Source: Haloarcula japonica DSM 6131
GTDB taxonomy: Archaea; Halobacteriota; Halobacteria; Halobacteriales; Haloarculaceae
Assembly: GCF_000336635.1 (NCBI RefSeq)
Contig: NZ_AOLY01000037.1
Span: 69,018 to 133,017 of the forward strand
DNA length: 64,000 nt
Direction: 5' to 3'
The notes under the pieces are model-generated. The model had not been told where the DNA came from, made no database searches, and was given only the letters and a program-made list of their open reading frames with translations. Shown here piece after piece: positions 56,727-64,000 of the stretch (position 1 is its first letter; each line of letters opens with the position of its first letter). The position numbers and the translations under genes are program-made.

Positions 56727-57773
56727 TTACTCGTCGGGCTGGTGTGGTGACATCGCCGGCTCTGTCTCCGTGTCGCTATCTTCGGTGCCCTCCGCATCGA
56801 CAACCTGCTTGTCGTCGAACACGTCCGCCGGCTGCGTCCGGTTCTCCTGCGTGAGCTGGACGGCAATATCCTCCAGCCGGCGCGTCTGCTCGCGGTTCAC
56901 CGCTACGAGCATATCTGAGAGAACGCCGAACATGAGGAGTTGAATCCCCAGCAGAATGGCGAAGGAACCCAGGACTGCGATCACCTCGTGTGCGATCCCG
57001 TTGACGAACCAGTCGTAGGCCACGTACGCGCCAAGCAGGAACCCGACCACAGTGCTCCCGAGGCCAACGCTCCCGAAGTAAAACAGTGGATTGTTGGTCT
57101 TTGCCATCTGGTACAGCGTCAGGATAATCGTCGTACCGTCCCGGAACGGGCGGAGGTTCGTGTCGGACTCGTCCGGTCGGGGCTGATAGGTGATCGGCAC
57201 CACCGCCGTCGAGATGTTGTGCTTGACGCACTCGACGGCCAGCTCCGTCTCGATGCCGAAGCCCGTCGCGTTCAGGGAACTCCGCTGGAAGGACTGCCGC
57301 GTGAACGCACGATACCCGGAGAGGATGTCCGTGAGGTCGCGTCCGTGAATCGTCTCGAAGGCCCTGTTGATGATGCGGTTACCGATCTGGTTCAGTTTCG
57401 TCATCGCGCCGGGCTGCATGTCCGCAAATCGGTTCCCGATGACGTGGGCGGCCTGGCCCGACAACAGCGGTTCGAGTAGCCTGTCCGCCTCGTCGGGCCG
57501 ATAGGTCGCGTCGCCGTCGGCCATCAGGACGTACGGCTGCTCGATGTGGCGCGTCACCGCCTCTCTGACGGCCTGTCCCTTCCCCGAGCCGGACTGCTCG
57601 ACGACCCGTGCGCCGGCCAATTCGGCGCGGTCCCGTGTCCCGTCGGTCGACCCGCCGTCGATGACGAGGACGTTGTCAAAGCCCTGCTCGCGGAACCCGG
57701 ACACGACCGATTCGATAGTCTCGGCCTCGTTGAATGTCGGCAACAGTATACAGACGTCGTCTCGGTCGGCCAT
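56727..57773 (-). CDS. aglJ: AglJ-like dolichol-phosphate glycosyltransferase (GT2)
   Basis: 348 aa. The GT2 domain starts DDVCILLPTFNEAETIESVV and has the metal/sugar motif MADGDATYRP near residue 85 and SGYRAFTRQSF. Two membrane helices follow (about 220-245 and 252-280), then an acidic tail. In Haloferax AglJ adds the first hexose to dolichol phosphate for S-layer N-glycosylation. ATG at 57773 is chosen because it begins at the conserved fold; the longer frame to 57890 is less haloarchaeal in composition. Other dolichol-phosphate sugar synthases are possible. Confidence 0.85.
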   Translation of the reverse strand: MADRDDVCILLPTFNEAETIESVVSGFREQGFDNVLVIDGGSTDGTRDRAELAGARVVEQSGSGKGQAVREAVTRHIEQPYVLMADGDATYRPDEADRLLEPLLSGQAAHVIGNRFADMQPGAMTKLNQIGNRIINRAFETIHGRDLTDILSGYRAFTRQSFQRSSLNATGFGIETELAVECVKHNISTAVVPITYQPRPDESDTNLRPFRDGTTIILTLYQMAKTNNPLFYFGSVGLGSTVVGFLLGAYVAYDWFVNGIAHEVIAVLGSFAILLGIQLLMFGVLSDMLVAVNREQTRRLEDIAVQLTQENRTQPADVFDDKQVVDAEGTEDSDTETEPAMSPHQPDE

Positions 57774-57900
57774 CGACTCAACGTCATCCACGCGAAGGCA
57801 AATAAATGCGGGTCTGGCCCCTCGCGTGATTTTTGCACCTAGCTCCCGCCAGCCGTCGGCGAAGAAGTGTCGAAAGCCGGGAACGGCCACCAGCAGCCCG

Positions 57901-58008
57901 TCAGTCGTCGCGCTGCTCGCTCATGTGCTCCCAGACCTCCGCACAGCCACAGCCGTCTTCGATGTCTGCCAGGTGATCGTCTTCCTCGGTCCGGGATGTC
58001 GCAGTCAT
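57901..58008 (-). CDS. 35-residue Cys-containing micro-protein
   Basis: A short frame starting MTATSRTEEDDHL and ending EHMSEQRDD, with the core DGCGCAEVWEHM near residues 18-29. Two cysteines spaced C-x-C plus His residues suggest metal binding or a redox motif. I recall similar tiny proteins in haloarchaeal genomes. Its start codon directly abuts the TrmB-like palindrome at 58009-58029, so it is probably a TrmB target. Confidence 0.65.
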   Translation of the reverse strand: MTATSRTEEDDHLADIEDGCGCAEVWEHMSEQRDD

Positions 58009-58029
58009 GTTACTCACTCTGCGAGTAAC
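58009..58029. promoter_or_regulatory. Palindrome matching the TrmB recognition motif
   Basis: GTTACTC-N7-GAGTAAC contains TACT-N8-GAGTA, the sequence reported for TrmB of Halobacterium salinarum (TACT-N7-8-GAGTA) as I remember it. It overlaps the likely start site of the 35-residue gene and lies 75 nt upstream of trmB itself, so TrmB may repress the small gene and control its own promoter. Confidence 0.65.
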
Positions 58030-58103
58030 TACCTGCCGCCACCCACTAATAGATTCCGGCGGCGGGCGACGCGTTTTACATCCCCTGCCGCTCATGGGCG
58101 TGT

Positions 58104-58946
58104 ATGAGCGACCCCGCGGACGTGTTCGACCTAGTCGGGCTGACCGAATACGAGGCGACGGCGCTGGAACAGTTGCTCTCGCTCGGGCGAACGACGGCCC
58201 CGAATCTCGCGGAGGCCAGCGGCATCCCGAAAGCCCGCGTCTACGGCGTGTTGGAGTCACTCTCCGACCGCGGCTTCATCAAGGTGATCCCCGGTCGTCC
58301 GAAGGAGTACCAGCCCAAATCACCCGAGGAGATCCTCGACCGGGCCGTCGAGAATCGCAAGCAGTCGTACGAGTCGTTCGCGGCAGACGTCGACGCCCAC
58401 CGCGACGCGTTCCTCGCCGAGTACGAACCGCGGTTCGAGCGCGCCAGCGAGAACATCTCGCCGACGGCCGAACTGTTCCACGTCGTCGACGTGGGCGAAC
58501 CGAGCGAACGCGAGACCAGACGGCTGTACGACGACGCCGACGAGACGCTTCGGGTGATCACCAACAGCTTCGCCTATCTCGACAGCGTCGAGGGCGCACT
58601 GGCCGAGACACTCGACCGCGGAGTCGAAGTCAGCGTCCTCTTCCTGCATCCCGACGAACTCCCGGCGGAGAAAGCTGCTGTGCAGGCCGATATCGTCGAC
58701 CGGCTGACGGCGGAGCACCCTGCCGTCGACCTGCGGTTCAGCACGGAGAAGCTCCCCTGGCGCGGCACGCTCGTCGACCCGAGCATGGACTACGACAGCG
58801 GCGAAGCGATCCTGCTGGTCGAGGAGCCGGACGTTCCAAACCATATGCGTCAAGCCGCGATTACGGACAACGGCTCGTTCGTCGCTGGGATGAAGCGGTA
58901 CTTCGATCTGATCTGGGAGTACGAGAGTATCTCTACGTTGGGCTAA
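58104..58946 (+). CDS. trmB: TrmB-family sugar-responsive transcriptional regulator
   Basis: 280 aa. The winged helix (about 8-75: LVGLTEYEATALEQLL, then GIPKARVYGVLESLSDRGFIKV) is followed by a coiled linker and a sugar-binding-type effector domain (about 120-275). In H. salinarum TrmB switches central carbon genes, including pyruvate kinase, according to glucose. TATA-like GTTTTACATC near 58071-58080 gives a leaderless mRNA. The 3' end runs into a sulfatase gene remnant on the other strand. Confidence 0.9.
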   Translation: MSDPADVFDLVGLTEYEATALEQLLSLGRTTAPNLAEASGIPKARVYGVLESLSDRGFIKVIPGRPKEYQPKSPEEILDRAVENRKQSYESFAADVDAHRDAFLAEYEPRFERASENISPTAELFHVVDVGEPSERETRRLYDDADETLRVITNSFAYLDSVEGALAETLDRGVEVSVLFLHPDELPAEKAAVQADIVDRLTAEHPAVDLRFSTEKLPWRGTLVDPSMDYDSGEAILLVEEPDVPNHMRQAAITDNGSFVAGMKRYFDLIWEYESISTLG

Positions 58947-59023
58947 CTGTGGCCGTAGGCGCTGAGGTTCTGTGCCCGAACGCTGTCGAGGATGACCAGC
59001 AGGACGTTTGGCTCGTCCGACAT
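58943..59023 (-). pseudogene. Remnant of a sulfatase gene (5' end only)
   Basis: The reverse frame starts at 59023 with MSDEPNVLLVILDSVRAQ and reaches LSAYGH before a TAG, 26 residues in all. The pattern (VLLVILDSVRA) is the exact N-terminus of haloarchaeal sulfatases, whose first metal ligand is that Asp. The rest of the gene is missing: the sequence continues as the 3' end of trmB. It begins two bases after the stop of the AlkP-family gene, as the second gene of an operon would. Confidence 0.7.
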
Positions 59024-59025
59024 GG

Positions 59026-60003
59026 CTACATGTACCCGAGGTCTTCGAGGTGCTCTTTGACTTCAGCCCCCGACCGACCGCTGTCATCCGACGCCGTCAC
59101 CTGCGGCGTCGACGTGTGATCGGTCCCGTCGAGTTCGGCTTCGATAGCCGCACGGACATCGACGACGCTCTCGATCGCGTCGACCATGTCGGGGTCGGTC
59201 CCCGCGACCATCGCCTCGTCGGTGTGGACGCCGTCCTGCAGGCCGTGGTCGCTGACCAGCAGTAGCTCGTCGTTGTCGCCGAGGTCATCACGAACCTCCC
59301 CGACGAACTCGTCGAGTTCCTCGTAGGCGCGGTCCTGCAGCGAGGGCTGTTCGTACGCGACGTGGCCGATGAGGTCGAGTCCGCTCGTGTATGCAAACAC
59401 CAGTTCGTGTCGTCCGCCTCTGAGCGCCCGTCGTGCGCGGGCAAGGCGAACCATCGACATTTCGAGGCACTGCTCGTAGAACAGCGCCGGGTCCGCCGAC
59501 GAATGACCGCCCTTCGCTTCGAGGTCGCGCTCGAAGAGGTCACCGAGGTTCCGCCGGAGGCTGTGTTCGCGGTCCTCTGTGTCCGGGTCGATCACATAGT
59601 TGGGGATGCCGATTGGCGCCGCCTCCCGACCGTCGAACACCGTCGTCAGATCGTTCTCCTTGTAGTAGGTCGCCGGAATCCGGAACGCGTCCTGTTCGGT
59701 GTTGTTCAGGAGCCACGCGCCGAGACGCGTCTGCAGCCCGGACGGGAGGAGATAGTCAGCGGCAGCGCTTCCGAACCGGAGAAGGGGGTTCTCCCAGGCG
59801 ACGCCGTCGTCGAGCGTGATGCCGTGCTCCGGCGGCGTGAGCCCGGTAATGATCGTTGGCCAGAGTTCGTGGGTGCTGGGTCCGCCCTCGACACTCCTGA
59901 TCGTCTCGATAGCGCGGTGATTAGCGAGCGTCAAGTTCGGATGTGCTGTCGAATCTACCAGTTCCGGGTCGAGTGCATCGATACCCAGCACTACGAGGAC
60001 CAT
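59026..60003 (-). CDS. Alkaline-phosphatase-superfamily phosphodiesterase
   Basis: 325 aa. The metal-binding Asp is in VVLGIDALDPELVD, the nucleophile Thr probably in HELWPTIITG, further ligands in GLDLIGHVAYE (Asp, His) and LLVSDHGLQD (Asp, His). The type I phosphodiesterase / nucleotide pyrophosphatase group fits best. There is no signal peptide, so it is cytosolic. It lies in the glycan cluster, and its product would act on nucleotide sugars or phospho-glycans (inferred). Confidence 0.82.
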   Translation of the reverse strand: MVLVVLGIDALDPELVDSTAHPNLTLANHRAIETIRSVEGGPSTHELWPTIITGLTPPEHGITLDDGVAWENPLLRFGSAAADYLLPSGLQTRLGAWLLNNTEQDAFRIPATYYKENDLTTVFDGREAAPIGIPNYVIDPDTEDREHSLRRNLGDLFERDLEAKGGHSSADPALFYEQCLEMSMVRLARARRALRGGRHELVFAYTSGLDLIGHVAYEQPSLQDRAYEELDEFVGEVRDDLGDNDELLLVSDHGLQDGVHTDEAMVAGTDPDMVDAIESVVDVRAAIEAELDGTDHTSTPQVTASDDSGRSGAEVKEHLEDLGYM

Positions 60004-60071
60004 ATCTACCCCGAACGTCTCAGCCGACGGCTTAAGACCTTTCGATGCAGGTGGTAGACAGCGGCACAGCG

Positions 60072-61253
60072 TTATGTGGACAGCGAACGGTACAGGTCGA
60101 GGTACTCTTCCGCGATCTTCCGCCAGTCGTACTTCTCTTCGACACGGGTTCGCGCCTGCCTTGATATCTGTTTCGTGAGTTCGTAATCGGAGAGCAATGT
60201 TGTGACTGCGTCAGCGATTGGCTCCGGTGACTCTATCGGAACGACGAACCCTTCCTTCCCATCCCGAACCATCTCGTTTGCTCCAGAGACATTAGTAACA
60301 ACCACTGGACATCCACTCGACATCGCTTCCAGACGGACCAGTGAGAACCCCTCTGACCGGGAGGGGTGGATGAAGGCACGTGCCCGAGACAAGTGTTCTC
60401 GAACGATAGACTGGTCAACATACCCGTGGAACGTGACGTTTTCGTCTAGGTTGAGACGCTTGACCTGGGCGACTAATTCGTCTTCTAGTGGCCCGTCACC
60501 AAAGACGTGGAGGTGGACTTCGGGATATTCCTCCTGAATTCGGTCGAGTGCTTCGAACAGGATATCGTAGCCTTTCCGTTCCCGAAGGCTACCGATGGCC
60601 ACGAGTTCACGTGAGTCGTCTGGTTCACTGTACTCGAAGACATCCGGATCAACGCCCAGCGGTATCGTCCGGAGCTTCGATTCATCAACGAGGTCAGCAT
60701 ACATCTCGTAGGCTTCTTGATCGACAACTACAATTCGGTCTGCGGCGGCAAGCGTCCGCTTGAACAAATCCATCCGAGGTGGATCAAGGATTACATCGCG
60801 AGTCGAATCAACAATTGTGTGAAGGGGATCGGTAAGTGGCCTCGGAAGGTTTCGCCCCACCCAGAAAGAAAGCATCCGATTGAATTCCTCAGCCATGATA
60901 GCATGTCCCGTTTGGCACGGTCCAACGACGACAGGAACATCGTCATGAAGCCCTGATACGAGGATCGGATTGAACCACCTGTAGCTAAGATTCATGTGAT
61001 GATATATATCAGCAGATCCCTCCCGAAGTTCCGTAAAAAGTCTATAATATAGCTTACTATAGAACGAGATCCTGTTAGAGCCGCCCAGCGAATACACAGT
61101 AACGTTTTCCGGGCTAAGAGTATCAGAAACTGTTCTCGTGTATATGTCGACGGTAAAATTATCGTCGTACAGGTTATTCAGGAGATTGTAACTCTTACCG
61201 TACTCATTATTGTGAATGTTTGTTTTGGTCGGTCCGATGAGAACTCGCGGCAT
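60072..61253 (-). CDS. Glycosyltransferase family 4
   Basis: 393 aa. The GT-B C-terminal half is clear: LVAIGSLRERKGYDILFEALDRI, VHLHVFGDGPLEDEL and the donor-binding FIHPSRSEGFSLVRLEAMSSGCPVV with its EGF/E pair. The N-terminal acceptor half is divergent (IYHHMNLSYRWFNP). Transfers a sugar onto a lipid-linked or surface glycan. Base composition is lower in GC than in most of the window. Confidence 0.9.
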   Translation of the reverse strand: MPRVLIGPTKTNIHNNEYGKSYNLLNNLYDDNFTVDIYTRTVSDTLSPENVTVYSLGGSNRISFYSKLYYRLFTELREGSADIYHHMNLSYRWFNPILVSGLHDDVPVVVGPCQTGHAIMAEEFNRMLSFWVGRNLPRPLTDPLHTIVDSTRDVILDPPRMDLFKRTLAAADRIVVVDQEAYEMYADLVDESKLRTIPLGVDPDVFEYSEPDDSRELVAIGSLRERKGYDILFEALDRIQEEYPEVHLHVFGDGPLEDELVAQVKRLNLDENVTFHGYVDQSIVREHLSRARAFIHPSRSEGFSLVRLEAMSSGCPVVVTNVSGANEMVRDGKEGFVVPIESPEPIADAVTTLLSDYELTKQISRQARTRVEEKYDWRKIAEEYLDLYRSLST

Positions 61254-61342
61254 AACTGATGGTGGGAGATGGGGGAATTAACAGTTATTCTTGTCGTCTC
61301 TCTATCGGCCAGATAGCTATAGAGTATATTCAGATATGACCT

Positions 61343-62290
61343 TCATTTATAACCTAAGGCCTCAAGTTGCGATTCACGGGCAGGCGTTTGATCATCTTCG
61401 CTTCTGTCAGAGATATTGAATTGCGGAGTATATTCCTCAGTATCTGTCCCGTCTAATATCATCCACGGAACCTCTCTTACAGCGCTGACCGGCACACCTT
61501 TCGGGTGGCCATATACCCCCCATTCACCTTTTGCATTGCCGTGGTCAGCGGTTAGAGCGATGGAGCCATCAATAGACGTCGAGAGGATGCTAACTTCTTC
61601 CAGTATCCACTCTAGGTTGTCGATATACGCAGTCCAGAAGTCATCGTGCGAAACGGTTCCATCACAGAGGCGCCACCAGACTTTACTACCAAACTTCTTT
61701 GTGCCTTTGAATTCGCGAAACCATTCTGGTCGCGACCGAAAGGGTGCATGCGGTTGCATATAATGGATAATCATTCTCTCAACGCCCTTCTCGTCGCGTT
61801 TTCTCCAAGTATTAATCGCGTAATCAGTCAGTTTCCGAGGCGAAACCGTCCGAATATCATACTCCGTGCTGGCAATCCCGAAATGAGTGAATTCTGAAAA
61901 CTCATCGTATTGTATCTGGTCTGTGTATGGATTACCTGTGATATATGCTGTTTTTTCGATCTCTGCCGAATATTCTTCAGTAAACGTTTTTTCTATCCAT
62001 TCAGCGCTGGTACCGCCGACTGACCAGCGTGTCTCGAGTTTACTATCAGAAAAGAGGGGGTGATAAGAAGCCTCCTGTGTGATTTCTTCCATGGCATCAG
62101 CTCTGCAACCATCTAAGATGACTAGTACATCCCAGTCTTCATCCCAAACCACCTGCTCCTCCTGTTGCTCTGGGACAAATCTCCCAAGCAAGCCGGCCCA
62201 TAACTTTCTGAGTGCTATCTCGAGATTCTTTAGAGAGGGATCTGATTGTAGGCGGTCCACTGTATCAAAAAACCAATCAGAGAAACTCAT
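61343..62290 (-). CDS. Sulfatase-like enzyme of the AlkP superfamily
   Basis: 315 aa from ATG 62290, the best fit to the usual N-terminus (MSFSDWFFDTVDRLQSD); the frame also opens upstream to 62371. Metal and active-site motifs: VLVILDGCRADAM, SVGGTSAEW (candidate nucleophile), HYMQPHAPF and ALTADHGNAKGE. No formylglycine signature CxPSR is seen. It probably removes sulfate or transfers phosphate groups on surface glycans, given glycosyltransferases on both sides. AT-rich codons mark it as part of the variable cluster. Confidence 0.8.
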   Translation of the reverse strand: MSFSDWFFDTVDRLQSDPSLKNLEIALRKLWAGLLGRFVPEQQEEQVVWDEDWDVLVILDGCRADAMEEITQEASYHPLFSDSKLETRWSVGGTSAEWIEKTFTEEYSAEIEKTAYITGNPYTDQIQYDEFSEFTHFGIASTEYDIRTVSPRKLTDYAINTWRKRDEKGVERMIIHYMQPHAPFRSRPEWFREFKGTKKFGSKVWWRLCDGTVSHDDFWTAYIDNLEWILEEVSILSTSIDGSIALTADHGNAKGEWGVYGHPKGVPVSAVREVPWMILDGTDTEEYTPQFNISDRSEDDQTPARESQLEALGYK

Positions 62291-62474
62291 CTGTCCTGTG
62301 TTGATTTGGTGGTCGAATGAATGTTTTGGAATGCCACTCTTCCCATACCCGAATAAGCAAATACGGTACAATAGGGGTAGTGAGATCGAGTATTAATATC
62401 TATCATCGTTAGACCACCCTGCTGTTTTAACAAGAACAGAATAATAATCACATGGGAGAAATCCACAGATATCG
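62291..62474. promoter_or_regulatory. Divergent promoter spacer
   Basis: This AT-rich 184-base spacer separates the sulfatase-like and flippase genes. TATTAATATC near 62390-62399 could act as a TATA element for the rightward gene. No other gene was found. Confidence 0.35.
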
Positions 62475-63875
62475 ATGGACATCGACCGATCTAGTGTTAT
62501 TATATATGCCAGTAATATCGTCCTGAGTCTAATTGGTTTTGTTGGAACGGCGTATTTTGCTCAGACCCTCGGTAGTACCGTTCTTGGAATCTTTTTCACC
62601 TTTGATGCGGTCACAAGTGTATTGATGACCGGAGCACGGCTTGGTGTCGATACAGGGATAGAAAAGCGCATTAGCGAAACGACGACTCAACAGCGTGGGT
62701 CGTACCTGACTGCAGGATATCTCATAACACTCGTTCCAATTGCAGTCATGTCTCTCGGACTGTTCATACTTGAAAGCCATGTAGACGAATATCTCGATGT
62801 AGCGGTCGTCCCCTTATTGATTGTCTTTATTGTATCCAGTACCGGGAGATGGCTTACTGGAGCAGCCGTTCGCGGTGAAGGGCGAGTGGCGCTTAGTTCT
62901 CTTATTGAACTCTTCGGTGAAGTCATTCGTATAGTAACAAGTGTTGTACTAATCATAGCCGGATTAGAGATATTTGCTCTGCTATATGGTGTCCTAATTG
63001 GTGTTGTCGTGAAATTCGTTATATTTTACTTCGCGTTATCAAGTACGCCATCTATCCCAACGTGGGAAACTGTCAGAGATCTTTGGAGGTTCTCAAAGTA
63101 CACGTCGTTCAATAGTGTGAGTTCGCTGGCGTATAACTGGGCAGACACGCTCGTGTTGGCGTACTTCGCGTCAAAGACCGCTGTAGCGGTTTACGAAGCT
63201 TCTTGGAAGGTCAGCGTAGTCGCAGTAATGGCTAGTCAAGCCTTAAGCCAAGCGGTGTTTCCGTCGATTAGCGAGTGGGCGTCCAACGATAAATACGGCC
63301 GCATTGAAACGGCCCTAAGTGAAGGCTTCACTTACGGCCTCTTGCTCGTCATTCCAGCCGTGGTCGGCGTAGCGATACTCGCCGACCCATTCATGCAACT
63401 CGTCTATGATTTCGATACGGGTGGGTTGATTCTCATCCTCCTAATGGCGGAGAAGTTGTTGCAAGCCCCGAGAATCCTGATCCAGCGGACACTCACGGGG
63501 ATCGGTCACCCGAACCTCGTGTTCCGGACGGCAGCGTTGACTCTCGTTGCAAACGTTGTGCTCAACCTGTTACTGGTTCCGGAACTCGGATCGTTTGGGG
63601 CAGCAGCGGCGACAATAACGACAGTCAGCATTGCACTCGTCATTCAAATCATCTATCTCCGGCGGTTCATTACTGTGACGGCAAACTGGCGGGCCATCGG
63701 TAGACAGACAGTCACAGCACTGGCGATGGGCGCAATTGTGTATGCAGCGACGACCGTCTTGCCGCCATCGACGCTCGTGAAACTTGGTGGGCTAATCGCA
63801 CTTGGCGTCGTGGCATATGGCCTCGGTATGGCGACGGACCGCGAAATCAGAGAGCGCGTGTTACAGATGATATAG
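62475..63875 (+). CDS. Lipid-linked oligosaccharide flippase (Wzx/AglR type)
   Basis: 466 aa with twelve to fourteen helices. The start SSVIIYASNIVLSLIGFVGTAYFAQTLG, and the middle YEASWKVSVVAVMASQALSQAVFPSISEWA, are typical of the polysaccharide-export branch of the MOP superfamily. It should move lipid-linked sugars across the membrane. The first half (to about 63100) is distinctly AT-rich, and the second half returns to host-like GC. Confidence 0.88.
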   Translation: MDIDRSSVIIYASNIVLSLIGFVGTAYFAQTLGSTVLGIFFTFDAVTSVLMTGARLGVDTGIEKRISETTTQQRGSYLTAGYLITLVPIAVMSLGLFILESHVDEYLDVAVVPLLIVFIVSSTGRWLTGAAVRGEGRVALSSLIELFGEVIRIVTSVVLIIAGLEIFALLYGVLIGVVVKFVIFYFALSSTPSIPTWETVRDLWRFSKYTSFNSVSSLAYNWADTLVLAYFASKTAVAVYEASWKVSVVAVMASQALSQAVFPSISEWASNDKYGRIETALSEGFTYGLLLVIPAVVGVAILADPFMQLVYDFDTGGLILILLMAEKLLQAPRILIQRTLTGIGHPNLVFRTAALTLVANVVLNLLLVPELGSFGAAAATITTVSIALVIQIIYLRRFITVTANWRAIGRQTVTALAMGAIVYAATTVLPPSTLVKLGGLIALGVVAYGLGMATDREIRERVLQMI

Positions 63876-63888
63876 TTTCTACCGGGTA

Positions 63889-63981
63889 CATGCCACGAGT
63901 ATCGACCTGTACCGCTCGCAGGCCGCCTCGAAGCTGTATTCATTTTCGATCAGACAACGGCCATTCTCACTGATCCTGTCC
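63889..63981 (-). CDS. C-terminus of a glycosyltransferase-like gene (partial)
   Basis: The reverse frame from the contig end reads DRISENGRCLIENEYSFEAA, continues ...CERYRSILVACT, and ends in TAG. ENGRxLIENEYSFE and a helical tail are usual for the C-terminus of GT4-type enzymes. Everything upstream is lost at the contig edge. It converges with the flippase gene, 13 bases away. Confidence 0.6.
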
Positions 63982-64000
63982 CTGTCTCTTATACACATCT
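63982..64000. other. Nextera transposase mosaic-end adapter (sequencing artefact)
   Basis: CTGTCTCTTATACACATCT is the exact 19-base Tn5 mosaic end used in Nextera libraries. It is at the very last base of the window and interrupts the partial glycosyltransferase frame, so it is untrimmed adapter at a contig end. Confidence 0.95.

Overview
The window is haloarchaeal DNA, most likely from a Haloarcula-type organism. The reasons are high-GC genes encoding very acidic proteins, Tat-type lipoprotein signals, methyl-accepting transducers of the Htr kind, halocyanin, a bat-type HTH regulator, an AglJ-like glycosyltransferase, archaeal TATA boxes and a complete nos gene set. No tRNA, rRNA, CRISPR array or intact insertion sequence was seen. 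The last 19 bases are an exact Nextera transposase mosaic-end adapter, so the right edge is a contig end carrying adapter, not genome.

Layout. 1-8.4 kb: glycerol module. glpA and glpB (G3P dehydrogenase) run leftwards; rightwards are a cytoplasmic transducer fused to a UgpB-like G3P-binding domain, glpK and a putative glycerol facilitator. 8.4-13.5 kb: an Orc1/Cdc6-like ATPase, then a leftward sugar-catabolism set (KDG kinase, pyruvate kinase, ROK glucokinase). 13.7-17.4 kb: a BasB-like lipoprotein, a membrane transducer whose signalling hairpin lacks the CheA/CheW-binding tip, and a small coiled-coil protein. 17.4-19.6 kb is gene-poor, with one 40-residue membrane protein. 19.6-21.0 kb: a DNA-binding protein translationally coupled to a Xer-type recombinase. 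21.2-30.5 kb: amino-acid ABC transporter, class III aminotransferase, arginase, glutamate dehydrogenase and an IclR regulator, together a plausible arginine uptake and degradation unit.

31-38.6 kb: halocyanin, nosZ, a membrane protein, nosD, nosF and nosY (nitrous oxide respiration). 38.6-45.5 kb: mixed housekeeping and hypothetical genes, a PAS transducer and dph2. 45.5-47.7 kb: a catalytically dead archaemetzincin with membrane helices beside a GIDE-domain protein and LemA. 47.9-53.0 kb: three histidine kinases and one receiver protein. 53.0-56.7 kb: METTL5-like methylase, rhomboid protease, DoxX, HxlR regulator and a small haloarchaeal protein. 56.7-64 kb: aglJ, a 35-residue Cys protein and trmB around a palindrome matching the known TrmB motif, a sulfatase gene remnant, AlkP-superfamily enzymes, glycosyltransferases and a flippase in more AT-rich DNA, typical of a surface-glycan locus.

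The most interesting items are the transducer-UgpB fusion inside the glycerol locus (probably an intracellular G3P sensor feeding taxis), the tip-less transducer next to its binding protein, and the dead archaemetzincin membrane protein beside LemA/GIDE.
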